Below are positions 36,480-49,021 of a stretch of 64,000 nucleotides of DNA, in pieces. Below the pieces are notes generated by a model, which searched no databases, had not been told where the DNA came from, and saw only the letters and a list, made by a program, of their open reading frames with translations. Every line of letters begins with the position of its first letter. Within the stretch, counting starts at the first letter, position 1. The translations under genes were made by a program, and so were the position numbers. This DNA comes from Phascolomyces articulosus (taxonomy: Eukaryota > Mucoromycota > Mucoromycetes > Mucorales > Lichtheimiaceae): positions 558,001 to 622,000 of the forward strand of contig JAIXMP010000024.1 of the NCBI GenBank assembly GCA_025677815.1, in the 5' to 3' direction.

Positions 36480-37480
36480 TTATTGTTTTTCTTCTTTTTG
36501 TTCTGCAGAAATTTTTTTGAATATATCATCTAATTCACTTGTCTGGGTATCCGAAACAAATTTTATGGACACTGGTTTTTGTAAACCTGCATGTGCTCGA
36601 ATCAATTGCTCAAGTCTGTTTGCATGTGTCTGCAGTGCACGATGGACGTGACCCTATTATTATTTGCATCCCATATCCAACAAATGGAAAAATTAATACA
36701 GGTTTTTTTTTTGAAAATAAACAATAAATACTACCTTTTCATGTTTTTTCTCAGTTGCAGGCTCATAAAGGATTTGGCATTTTCGAAGATTTCTTGATAT
36801 TTTGACCTATTATCCAAATAATATTAAAAAAATAAATATATATATATATCATGAATAAAATGATCATCATCGTGATGGTATATATCACCATGCTGTTGTG
36901 CTCTAATGCAATATCATGTGCATATTGATATAATCCCAAGTCAACCAAATGTTCTAGTTCATTGGGTCTTATTTTTCATTGTTTACCGTGTGAATTGAAA
37001 CATAAGAAGGAGTAACCCATCTTGTAGGTAACGGTTCAATAGAAAACATGTTCAATAGTCCACGATGAATGCGCTGAGCCAACTTTTGCTGTGCAACTGT
37101 AGGTGCCGAGTCATTTTCATCCATGTTGACGGATCGTGCACTTTTTTTATACACATGATCTAATCCTACATTATTGACTGCAAGTGTATTGGACTATCAT
37201 CATATTTTGTCAATAATGTATCAACAACGAGAAGAAGCAGTTCATGTAACAAAAAAAAAAAAAGAAAATTTTCCCTAACTGCATCAGTTGTTGGATCGTT
37301 ATTTTTAAGTGTTCTTTTTAAATTTTTATTCGCCTTGAAATATCTAAGAAATTTTCCTGGTATCATATATTCATTTAATATTTGGTTTTCCATAGAAGAC
37401 AGTTGTTCTTGAACTGCAATGGGGGTTGATTTAGATCGTGTTGCCAATGATCGTACTTGATTCCATAATCGAGGATTCAT
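36480..37480 (-). CDS. Probable mitochondrial protein, frameshifted gene model
   Basis: Four minus-strand exons are proposed: 37480-37280, 37193-36889, 36806-36735 and 36653-36480. The N-terminus (MNPRLWNQVRSLATRSKS) is Arg/Ser-rich without acidic residues, like a mitochondrial presequence. Exon 2 is the odd part: its 5' half ends in frame at a stop at 36971-36969, while the protein-like text resumes one frame over (PNELEHLVDLGLYQYAHD). One missing A in the short A run at about 36972-36976 would explain this. Exon 2 has 305 nt, one short of a multiple of three. Exon 3 is open in two frames, so that join is uncertain. The C-terminus (KKISAEQKEEKQ) ends cleanly at 36480. Family not recognised. 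It may be a sequencing error or a recent pseudogene. Confidence 0.5.
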
Positions 37481-38816
37481 TTTATTTAATATTTAGTGGA
37501 AAAAAATATTTGTAAGGAAGCAAAAAGATGCGGGAGTTTGAAAATCAATTCTGCAAAAAAAAAAAAAAAAGTTGTGCAAGAGTGATACAGTTTTACACCA
37601 ATGAATCTTGTTCCATGGAAGTTAAAATATCAATCTTTAGTATTGATAGTAGAATAATTTATTGTTCTTCATGGTTCATTTGTATATAAAATATAATGTT
37701 TTTTCTTCCCGGTTTCCTGGGATATTTAAGTATCTATTATGTGAAACAACAAATGAACCTCTTAGATTGCTTAAAAGAGTGTAATCACGTTACTTATCTA
37801 TATAACTTCTAAAACGGACTTTTATATAAAAATATATGTTCCTGCAAGTTTAGGAACCATATGATAAGGTGTGACCTCTTAGAGACATATATACTAAGGA
37901 AAATCAACAATAACATTAGAATAAGTAACTACTACTGATTTTAAATAGACGAGATGTTGATATTAAGTAATTAATTAATATATATATTATAGATTTTAGA
38001 TAAAATAAAATAAAATGATTTGATGGATAAGAAAATAAAGATCATCCATCTTTTATTATTATAATAGTTGACATGATGATTACATTCTACTATACATTAA
38101 AAAATATATTCAACAAATAGGAGGAAAAAGAAGAATCCAAATCAAGTAAGCAAACAAGTAAAATAATAAAGATCATGATGATGACCTTCTTCTTCTTTGC
38201 TTATGCATTATAATTTATTTATGTGGCAAAAAAAAAAACGCCAAAGAAAAAAGGAAAGGGCTGTCAAGGTTTCTTATTATTCCCCCATTCGTCCATTCAT
38301 TCTATTCATATTCAACCATGCATTCCCCCATATTTCCTTTGTACCCCCATTTTCCCCACACACCTCACGCGTTATGTATAATAGAACAAAATTCAACTCC
38401 ATAATAATTCAACCCTTTTTGTTTTCCTGCTGATAATAGAGATGATGATAATGATGATGCTATCTGTGTGGCAGTGATTGTTGTTGTTATGGGGTAGGGT
38501 GGGGGTATTATAAAATGTATGAGATTATGAGATGGCTTGGGTCAGATCACGATTGAAATCTTATTTTTATATATTTATATATATATATATAACATATTTA
38601 TAAGCAAAATGCAAGAAGAAAAGGCTCTTTTTTTTGCCTCATGAATTGAGTCTTATATATATAACAAATAAATAAAATGTGCATTATTATTGTGTATTTT
38701 GCATATTAAACATTATATATATATATTTTAGATACTTAAAAGATTCTTGCTTATAATAAATTTGAATAAAACGTAAATCAAGGGGCGTGTGTATATGAGC
38801 ATAATGGTTCTTTTGG

Positions 38817-38854
<38 letters not shown>

Positions 38855-39378
38855 GTGAGGAGAGAAAAGAAGAACCATTACACGTGTGTTAGTAAGTGAG
38901 TGATGAGTGTATTTTATATGTAGTATTAGTTATATATAAACTGAACTGAGAGGTCTTTTTTTTTCCCTATGAATCGCACCCCCTCATATGGTACTTTTTT
39001 TTCGGGTAATCTTTTTTCGTTCATAAAAAAGGTAAGGACGGGTCTTTTATTTTTCTATGAGTAGTCAGCCCTTGTGATGAAATAGACAAGTTAGATTTTT
39101 TCAGATCAGCGTACAACCTCAAATGATATATAAAGGGCCTAATCGCCTATCTTCAATTTCCTTTTTTTCATTCCTTTCACTTCCTTAATTCTTTCTACTT
39201 CTTTATTATTATTATTCCTACCATCATCCTGTATCCTATATTTCAACCATCCATCCAAAGAGAAAGATAATAACCAAATAATATATTCATATAATTAAGA
39301 ACCCTCCCCTCTCTCTCTTTTAATATATTATATATTGACATTTATATATAAAAAACATCAACAACAACGAAAAAAAAA
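37481..39378. promoter_or_regulatory. Divergent intergenic region with TATA box before the MFS transporter
   Basis: 1.9 kb between the divergent probable mitochondrial gene and the MFS transporter. A TATATAAA element at 39127-39134 lies about 250 bp before the transporter ATG, and a CT-rich stretch follows (about 39145-39330), a common arrangement for fungal promoters and leaders. A (GA)n microsatellite occupies about 38819-38851. No other gene is supported here. Confidence 0.45.
38819..38851. repeat. (GA)n microsatellite
   Basis: About 16 uninterrupted GA units. Open frames reading through it give Leu/Ser repeats and were not accepted as genes. Confidence 0.9.
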
Positions 39379-39680
39379 ATGTTACATCAACCTACCAAGT
39401 TTGCATTAGCAGTGTCGTTTCTTACGGCAATTTTGGTGGCCAATATGTCCGGCCCTCAATATGTTTATCCGGCATTTGGTACTTCATTAACAACCAAATT
39501 CAATTGGAGTGCATTAGAAAATAGTCTTGTCAGTACTGCCAGTTTTGTGGGTGTTTCTTTCTCAGGTCCATTATGTGCATGGATGGTTGAATACTTGGGT
39601 ATTCGTGGGTAAGCTTTTTCTTCTTTTTTTATATATATAGTTGATAACACCAATGGACAATGAACAACAATGACACAGTG

Positions 39681-39712
<32 letters not shown>

Positions 39713-41297
39713 AAACGATTCTTCCCCCAACAAATTATAGTTTATATTAATGATGATTCTCTATATTTTGATTCGCACATCATTCAACTAGAACATTGCG
39801 TGTGTCGGGAGTTTTAGCATTTGCAGGTCCATTCTTACTAGCACAAACTTATGCTGGTCGACTTCCTAGTCATTTTGTCCTTTGTGCTATTTATTTAGCA
39901 TGTTTAGGTATTTCTGGTGCTGCCGCTTATCTTTGTGCTCTTGATTCTCAGGTAAACAATTGACTTTTATGAAAAAACAAATATTTTGTCAATCTATCTT
40001 ATAAATATGAATTTTTTTTTGTCCCACACTTTTTATTATTATTAAAATGCCGCTTTTATTTTATTTTTTCCATAGTCGCACAACTTCAAGGCATACCGAG
40101 GCATGAGCATGGGTTTAACCAGTGCCAGTTTAGGATTATGTGGTGTTGTCTTTTCTCAAGTCAATGATCACTTTTTCTCTAAAGATGATGGAGAAGGTGC
40201 CTATGGATTACTTTTATTCATGTCTATCGCTATGGCAGGCGGTATGGCTATCGGTGCCTTTATTTTAGGCCCGCTTGCACCTCCGAGTGACAATGATGAT
40301 GATGTTCCACCCAATAAAAATCATCATCTTAAAGATGATGAAGAAGAACAACAACCTTTACTTCAAGACCAACAACTCGCCATTGGAAATAATAATCATC
40401 AACATTATGTGGATGATTTCTTGGATGATGATACTACTTTAGATCAACAAAGTATTGCTGCAAGGAGCGATATCAGTACTGAATCTCGAGAACTATCTAG
40501 CTTGGAATTCTTTTTACATCCTGCTGGATTTGCCTTATTTGTTGCCTTATTTGTGGTGCTCGGTTTAGGTTATGTCTACTTGGCAAGCGTCGGTCAAATT
40601 TTATTGTCTTTACCTGCAGCGGGAAGTGCTTCACCACAACATTTACGAAATGTTCATGTTTCTGTTTTCAGTTTGGCCAATTGTTCCGCTCGTGCTGCAT
40701 TTGGTACCTTGAGTGACCTTTTGAAACGTCATTGGGGTGTTCATCGTTTATGGATGTTTGTCGGTGCAACTGTCGGTATTTTGTTCAATATGATTTATCT
40801 CATTACCTTTGTTAATACAGCCGATGATCTTTTACCAGTGACAGTGGCAATGGCTGTCATGTACGGCACTGTATTTGGTGTTGCTCCTGCGGCCACTACT
40901 GAATTTGGTACTCAGGTAATTATAAATAATTTCTCTCTTCTCCTCATATGTGTGTGTACCTGATGGATATTTCATCATCTGCATCATCATCTCCTTTTTT
41001 TTTGTGTGTCTATGTGGGACATCATCAACTCATTTTATTGGTACTCTTCGTATCCTATAGGCATTTGCTCGTAATTGGGGTTGGTTACTTTATGCTCCAG
41101 CTTTTGGTAGTCAAATTTTCAACATCTTATTTGGTGCTCTCTATGATCGTGAAGCTCAACGGCAAGGTACCCATTTATGCCATGGTCCATCTTGTTTCCG
41201 TCAAACTTATATTGTGGGCATAGGCTGCGCCTTGTCCTGTATTGCTGTTTTAACTTGGGCTATTATCAAGTTACGACTTTATCAAACTTCTCGATAA
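39379..41297 (+). CDS. MFS transporter, MCH1/nodulin-like family
   Basis: Four exons: 39379-39608, 39792-39951, 40076-40915 and 41061-41297, encoding 488 residues with roughly twelve hydrophobic spans. The N-terminal MSGPQYVYPAFGTSL and the GISGAAAYL and MGLTSASLGLCG segments match the nodulin-like/MCH1 branch of the major facilitator superfamily. The central cytosolic loop (about residues 195-270) is long, acidic and Asn/Gln/His-rich (DDEEEQQPLL, DDFLDDDTT). This loop contains an acidic dileucine-like motif (EEEQQPLL), which may direct it to the vacuole, as in yeast Mch1. The substrate is unknown; despite the yeast gene name, monocarboxylate transport is not established for this branch. Confidence 0.85.
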
Positions 41298-42592
41298 GTT
41301 TTATATCCTTTCTCACAACCCATTCATCATCATCATTATCCGTAAATAATACTTCTTTCGTATAAACTTGCTATACACTTAATATAAATACGTACACACC
41401 CCACCAACAACACAATATTATATATATTTTATACATATATCGATATATAGAGACTTCTTGTCCTTCTTCTTCTTCCATTTGTCCTCTTGATTATTATATC
41501 CCCCTCACCCTCGCCCTTTGCTATTTTAACCAAACCAAACTCTCTTATCTCCCTCTTTTTTAATGTTTGTAAAAAAAAAAATGTATATAAAAAAAAGACA
41601 TTATAAAAAAAGTAATGAATATCTTTTTTTTTTCTGTCTTTTTTTTTCACTACATTATTTTTTATTATTAGATAACTTTCTTTATTATTATTTTTTGTAC
41701 AATAGTTTTTATTAATATATATTACACACATATTAAACCGTACAACAACATCCCCATCATCATAAATGCACATATATGATATTTCTATAGTCTTTACCAA
41801 ACATATACATATATGTTATTTTCTTGGCATTTTGTTAACAGAAAAACAGGAGAGTAAAACATAAATCCTAAAGAAAGAATTGAAGGAACCAGGACAAGAA
41901 AAATACCCAAATTCTATAGTGTAGGATAGGACTTTGTGATGATGCTGGTGCTGCTATTATATATGTCGGAGAATAGACAAGGAGGGGAAAGGAGACTCTC
42001 TATGTGTATTTATTATAGCTGAAGAAGAAGACTGTCAACAGAATGCTATGCCCTCACCATCCACCAATATCATTCTTAACAGGAGAGAGAGAGAGAGAGA
42101 AAAGCTCAATATGGCTCTTTGATGACGGAGGCGGCGGAGTCGTATCTTGGTTACATATATGCAGCCAGTGTGTTCAGGTACGGACAAAGGGGAAGATGTG
42201 GGGGGAGAGAAAGAAGAAAATGGGAAATTTTTTTACTGATTTTTCTTGGGGGACGAAGAAGAAGAAGAAGGAGAAATTCATGGAAGATGAGGGCAATAGG
42301 CCAACAAGTATATAAAAATATAAAATGCAAGAAGAGAAGGAGAAGAAAAAAAAGTTAGTATTAAGGTTATTATAGGTCATCATCCATCAGCATCATGCAT
42401 TCATTACCATTCAAGGCGTCAAATTGAAATAACTTTGTGCTTTCTGAGGAACCAATTAACAGCAGTGAATTTGACAAAGTCATTGAGGTGGTTATTTGCC
42501 AGCAATAGATGCCTCATTTTTAGTTGGAATTAAAGTCAGGACTGGTCGTTATCCGCACTATATACGCAAGTATAAAATTAAGTATATAGGTA
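41298..42592. other. Intergenic region, low complexity
   Basis: AT-rich sequence between converging genes with a short (GA)n tract at 42083-42100 and GAA-rich repeats around 42255-42275. Purine-rich open frames here read as Lys/Arg/Glu runs and are not credible genes. Confidence 0.5.
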
Positions 42593-43226
42593 CTACGCAG
42601 TACTTGTTATTATTATTGAAGCAATTTTTCTAGACGACTGTATACTTTGAACAGTAAAGATATTACGTTTTTTATTGCATATAGAAGATGAAGTGCTCTT
42701 TGAAGAAGGAGTGGCTTTGGGTGGGTAGTTTACTGGAGTGTCATCAATCATAACGCGCTGTGGTGCTATCACTAAATAGAAAAGACAAAATAAAAATATG
42801 TGTGAATCAGATAAATCTTTTAGACAGCGCAACGAAACTTCTCTAAAAGAACGTAGGATACAGATAGGGTTCGACTATGGTTGTATATAAGATTCAGTCA
42901 AGTAAAGCCCAAAATTTAACTGTAAAACCCATATATATATGAACCACATTCTTTGACTCAGTCAACGACTCCCCTACTATAGAGTTCCAACACGAGCAAC
43001 ATAATAGCGGATTTTAACCAATAAAGATCGTTACTTTGTCGTGCCTTACCATTTTTACAAGCAATATCTTCTAATGTCCCAATTTTTTTCTGCTGTTGTC
43101 ATGCGAGATTTTGGTGATAAAAGTGACGAATCTTTTGATTTTAGCTTCCTTGAACGCTTCTGCGAATTCTTCAAACACATTTAATATAATATGTCTTGGG
43201 GGCTCAGCAAGACAATCCATATTCAT
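42593..43226 (-). CDS. Uncharacterised protein, frameshifted gene model
   Basis: Two minus-strand exons: 43226-43050 and 42771-42593. Exon 1 opens MNMDCLAEPPRHIILNVFEE and continues in frame to HDNSRKK, where a stop follows. The neighbouring frame then gives IGTLEDIACKN up to a good GTAAGG donor, and this frame joins in phase to exon 2 (VIAPQRVMIDDTPVNYPP), which ends at 42593. One extra A in the seven-A run at 43083-43089 would make the gene continuous; the alternative is an intron of only 35 nt, shorter than any other here. An upstream ATG at 43253 would add nine residues. No domain recognised. Exon 2 is Ser/Thr/Lys-rich. Confidence 0.45.
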
Positions 43227-44837
43227 TTTTATTATGAAAAACAACGATATCATGTGTATATATCCTCAATGATGTTAAACAATGTTTAACTTAATATATA
43301 TAATAAGAATATGCATTTAGTTATCCTTAATCGTATCAACAATAGAAGAAACTCTATCATTTATCCCATGTCGGGATCAGAAAGAGGGTAAATTGTATCC
43401 TGTTCGTCAGCAACATAAACGGAAAAGGTTCTCGGATTTATTGCCACCAAGAATGTGAAAAGGAGGTCACTTTTTTTAAAAAAAAAATTACTGAAATTAC
43501 TAAATGTGTGGTGATAGTCGTCAAAAGCTCAATAATATTGTTGAACGTGCTGTAATAGAAGAGAACGGAATCGATAGAAAAAAAAAGTATATGTAGGGAT
43601 ATATACTATGCTTAAAAAGCCAGTATGATTGATTGGTTCACCATTAACATTATCATTATCATAATCAACAAGGATGATAATCTTTTAATTTTATCCATAT
43701 AAAACTCGTGCTCATTTTTTTATGATGAGATAATAATTATCGTAATCATGTATTTCCCTCGACTATTATCAAATCTACTCTTAAAAAAATAATCACAAAT
43801 TAAATAATTGATGATTACGACGATGGGAGGTGATCATAATATTTATAATGTTGCAGATTGAGAATTGTATATATTAAATCAATGCTATTTGGATTAGTAA
43901 TTCGTATCAGTTACAAGTAGTAGCATAAGGTACTCACTAAATACTGTAATATAATATAGTATGAGCAAATGATTATAATTATGCCGGACTTGACCGTCGT
44001 TTTGTAATAAATATACCTATATCTAATATAGTCCTATATAGAATAATGAATGCCAATCGGATCAAAACACCATCAATAAGTAGTGCATAAGTGAAAAAAA
44101 TTAGTTTATACTCCACTACTGCTGCGCCATTGTTTGTTGGAGATGTCAAACCACGGGTCCACAAAAAAAAAATCGATCCTTCAATGTAACATGCAACAAA
44201 TACAAATAAAATAGGATTGTCATTCTACCTCCTAAACACCTTTTGATTCCTAGAATACCCGATTGTTTATGCATAAACATAGATTTGCACATGAGTTTTT
44301 TTTTCTTGTCTGTGCCACATCATCACTACCATACTACTCATTTTCTTTAAAACATAAAGGGGAAGAAAAGAAGGTCTGGAGATTATATATTTACTGTTAT
44401 ATAAAAGTGTGCTGTTTAGCAACATTATATAACGTGAGATACTCAATAGAAATGATCATAATCGAATAAGTGGATGTTGATATTAAGTTTAAAAAATGAT
44501 CATTGTAATATATAGAGTATGGATCATCTTTTTTGTTCCCTAACAGTAGGCAGGTGTTGTTTGTATGTAGATTAATGGTAATCCACATGTGGAGAGATCA
44601 TTTATTACTGTTTGACATGTTGGACTCCACATGGTAACAAGGAAAACAATTTTTTTCGCCTATTATCTGGTCATGTGTAAATCAATGAAATATACAATAA
44701 AAGAATTATTTATTAAAAAATAGACAATTGAAGTATATGTATTATGTATCAACATATATGTGTATGTATATGATATGAATATTTGTACATGGTTGCTTTT
44801 TTTTTTCGTCAATTCAAATATGTATTACTATTATAAC
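43227..44837. other. AT-rich intergenic region
   Basis: No gene is supported on either strand. Short open frames are AT-driven. The stretch contains the upstream region of the preceding minus-strand gene and the 3' flank of the RecQ helicase gene. Confidence 0.5.
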
Positions 44838-47800
44838 CTATGGAAGTTTTGCAGCATGTTTTTTAATAATATCGATGAACTGACGCCCGTATAAATCAAA
44901 TTTCTGTTCTGACATGAGCTCAAGTATGCTTCGATAGTTTGTTGGTAACCTTTGTGCCTATAAAAATCCATATTCCATCATTCCACCCTATGGTATCAGT
45001 TTTTACTTTCTTTCTTCAATATGAATAATAAAATAATATGAATCATTTCACTTACAAAAACCTTGAGTTCAGAATCATTAAAAATCGTATTTCCAGGTTG
45101 CTCACATCTTTTGCTTATCGCGATCTGTTGTTTTTATCGTTATGTATAAAAATAATTAGTATATTTCCTTATATGCATAATCTTTTTCCATCTACACACA
45201 CCGCATTCATTTTCTTTTGAGTTAAATAATACATCGACAAACAAATAAATAAAAAGATTTCCATACTTCATCTCGCAGTTTTCGCATCTCTTCAAAGCAG
45301 GATTTCTCTATTTGTTTTCGACGATCATCCACTTCAGACCGTCTATTGGTTTGATTGTTCCTGGGAGTCACATAATTACTACGCGATACACCATTATTAT
45401 TGATGGTACTACTACTGCTACTATTGACGCTATTATTATATGTGGTGGGTTCTCGGTGATTCGGAGTGGTATTATTTAATTGTTGTCTGGATGATTGCCT
45501 GGAGTAGTTCGATGAAGATGAAGTACCAAAAGCTACATTATCCGTTGGCCCTGTCGATGTACCAGCAATAGTGGACTAATTTTTACATGTTGAGAGAAAA
45601 ATCATTTCGTATGCATTAGTGATGCAATTCAACAATGGCAAAACCTTACCACCCACACAGATTTATATTCATAGAATCATTACTTACAGTAGGAACATCA
45701 ATGAAAATTTTCAAGGTACCATCCAAGACTCTATAAGCTTTGGCGGTCGTCTATATCATTGTAAATATATATACATTAAAATTAAAAGTATAACAAAACA
45801 GAGAGAGATATACCATCATTCTCGATCCACGTTTTTACCTCAATAAATGATGTTGTAAATCCTGCTCGATTTGTTTCAGAACGTTCTTTTAATACACCAT
45901 TAAGCACCATATGTTTGAGCAATCGATCCACGTCGGTCTTGAGCATCGTTTTTAATTCCCCATAACCATCACTTTGTTCAAAGCCACGGCTTGTATATTT
46001 TTGTGATCTGGAACCGCGAAGAACATCAATGGTCTGAATCAACGTCACTCGATCGTCTTGAATAGAATTTAAAAGGCGGATAGCTATTTGTGCTTCCGGA
46101 GAAAAATCTTTCTTCACAATTTCCGTGCCTTGGTTCAAATGACAATTATCGCACGTGCCATGACATAGCCTAGGATCAAATTTTTCATTAAAATAAGCCA
46201 ATAGTTGGGTTCTACGACAATCGGATTTGTTTTCACAAAATCGAACCATTCTGTTCAAATTTTCATTAAGACGTTGTTTTTGTTGGTAACTGCCATCGCC
46301 TTTATCAATCAGTACTTTATGGATCCGAGTATCCACAAAGGAATAGTATAGACGACAAGTAGCTGGTAATCCATCTCTTCCAGCACGACCTGATTCTTGA
46401 TAGTATCCTTCAACAGAAGAAGGCAAGGAATGATGAATGACAAAACGAACATCCGGTTTATCAATACCCATACCAAAGGCAATGGTAGCTACAATCACTT
46501 GAACACGACCGTCTTGCCATTCTCGTTGAACCATGGTACGTTCATCTGCATTCAGAGCAGCATGGTAATGTTTTGCACTAATACTGTAATCTTTTCGTAA
46601 TACGTCTGCAACATTTTCACATTGTTTTCTTGAAATACAGTAGATGATACCCGATTGACTGTGGAATTGTCCAATAAATTGAACCATATTACTGAATAGA
46701 TTGGACTTGTTGCCCTTAGGCACCACTTCATATCTGAGTTATATACATATTATATCAGTCACTTGCTATTCTATATTTACCTTATTAATGAAAGGGGAGA
46801 TGAATAGAAAAAAAAAGGAACTTACTGTAAATTTGTTCGATTAAAACTTTGTTTCAGTACTTTACATCCTTCAATATGTAAATTATGGATCACGTCTTTT
46901 TGCACCATATCATTCGCTGTTGCTGTCAATGCCATAATAGGTACATTGGGATACCAATGCTTTAAATCCCCCAACATTTTATAATCTGGTCGAAAATCAT
47001 GTCCCCATTGAGATACGCAATGTGCTTCATCAATCACAAATCGAGCAATCTTTTGACGTCGGTTCAAAGCATCCATACATGATCGAAAAGCACCCGATCT
47101 TTGGATCAATTCAGGTGTGACATACAACAAGCATGTTTTAAAGTCGGGTTGTTTTAATTCATCAAAGATATCTCGTCGTTCTGAGGCCGTCGTTTGACCA
47201 TTCAGTAAAAAACTGGGGATTCCCTTTTTTAAAAGGGCATCCACCTGGTCTTTCATCAAGGATAAAAGAGGGGAAATAACAATAGAAAGTCCTCGACGTT
47301 TGTGTTCACGTACAATGGCAGGCAATTGATAGCATAATGATTTTCCTCCACCAGTGGGCATAAGAACGAATACATCTTTGCCATCGAGTGCTGTATTGAT
47401 GGCTTCCAATTGGTTGGTCCGAAAATCTTTCAGTTTAAAGACTTGTTTCATGGCTTTGGCGATGTCCTTTGACCATGGAAAACCTTCTGCAATCGGATGA
47501 AACGGAGAGAGTGATGATGGGTGATGTGTTGACGAAGAAGAGGATGGCATGGGTGTAGAAGGTGGTATCATAGTTGGTGACGTGCTACTAGCATCGAAAA
47601 ATCGTGAACGTACAACTGATCCTGTAGTAGAAGTAGTGGTGCCTCTATCTGAAATAATAGGTGCTGCTGCAAATGAGGGTCTGACCATAGCTGGTGGTCG
47701 AAACATCTCCTCATCTTCATCTTCAGTATCCAATACAATGGGATCATCATGTTTCTGATTATAATAACTACTATGATTGTTACCATTACCGTTGTTATTG

Positions 47801-49021
47801 TTACTAGGTGTTGAATCTAACTTGGATATTTCAAGTGTAATTTGAAGTTGTAACGTTTCTTTTCGGTTCTGTATTTTATCCCTTTTTTTAAAAAAAATAA
47901 ATAAAAAGACCATCCTTAATTAATTCAAACTAACATTTTTAACCACCTTTTACATTTTTTAATATTTTATACCTCTCTTTCTTCAATTTATTTGCTTCGT
48001 TATCCCTATTACTACCAAATAGAGCACCTAATTTTCTGTTGATATCATTCTCCTGTTCATCAAGTCGTTTAAGTTGGTTTTTTAAATCAGTTAATGTGTT
48101 TGATCCAATATGATTGTTGTTTGCTATTGCTGTTGTTTGGTGACTATATGAATTATATTGTGCCTCATGTTCTTCCATCATACGCGCCACATCTTCATCT
48201 GGCATTAAATCAAATCCAACATCCTCATCTTCATCGTCTACGAAATTGTTTTCAAGTGGTGGATCATAATTTTCCGCCTATATATTATATATATAATGTT
48301 CGTCATTTGTCCACAAATATATATATTTATATATACCATTTAACGGGAGAATAGAGAATAATAATAATGCTTACATGATCCAAATCGAAATCGAAATCAA
48401 AATCATCATCTAATCCAATATTATTATCTACATGCGTTGTAGTATTATAATTTGATCCATTAGTAGTAACATAAGAAGGAGACGATTTCGGCCGCTGTTG
48501 TTGTTGTGGTCGCATGATGGATGATGATGATGATGATAAGGGTCGTACGTTTATAGTGGAAGTTAAGGTAGTTTGTATTCTAGAGGTTGATGATGTCGAT
48601 CTTGATGGTGTTGATGGAGGTTTTGTTTTTTTAAGACTTAGTTTATCACGTTTAGTTTGAATAGGTGTCGTTAAATCGATTGTGTTATTATCATCACTAT
48701 CCTCTGTTCGTTGGCGCTTATTGGGTATTAAAGTGGAGGAGGTAAGTCGCGATGGATATGTTATGCCTAAAAAGTTTATAGATTCATAAAAAAAAGTTAT
48801 TTGCCACCGTGAGTATCCCATTTTTATCAATGTCAGTAATAGATCGCTAAAAAAACCAAATCCATACTTGTTGGGCCAATGGAAGAAACAATTATTCCTT
48901 CCCCATTTGATTTTACTTTATCGTTAGGATGAATTGTATATTGAGGGTCATAGGAACGAGTAATATTAGGTTTTAGATAAGTGTTGAACTTTGCTTGGTG
49001 TTGAGGATAATTATGCTTCAT
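44838..49021 (-). CDS. RecQ-family DNA helicase (BLM/Sgs1/Rqh1 type)
   Basis: Eight minus-strand exons: 49021-48868, 48766-48375, 48277-47954, 47868-46826, 46733-45839, 45750-45688, 45575-45267 and 44957-44838, encoding about 1,099 residues. It unwinds DNA 3'-5' and should act with topoisomerase III and recombination factors in the nucleus. The first 400 residues are acidic and Ser/Thr/Asn-rich with a short coiled coil (LKNQLKRLDEQENDINRKL). The helicase core has Walker A MPTGGGKS (Lys466), DEAH at 570-573, and the YYQESGRAGRDG motif VI. The RQC zinc-binding cysteines are near 804, 810, 828, 832 and 835, with a winged helix after them. A degenerate HRDC-like segment split by the last intron (CFEEMRKLRDE, then YGRQFIDIIKKH) ends the protein. 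Exon 5 was ended at 45839 because exon 6 (KAYRVLDGTLKI) then continues the winged helix. Confidence 0.93.

Noticed and set aside
36936..36968. 33-nt intron to explain the frame break in the probable mitochondrial gene
   Set aside because: It is too short for splicing and does not restore the required frame; a single missing A does.
42840..42890. Possible tRNA T-arm (GGTTCGACT)
   Set aside because: The flanking bases do not pair as a T stem and no acceptor, D or anticodon arms could be assembled.
45781..45838. Unspliced extension of RecQ exon 5 (VKTWIENDG...)
   Set aside because: Ending the exon at the GTAAAA donor at 45838 keeps phase with the next exon, whose KAYRVLDGTLKI text continues the winged-helix domain better.
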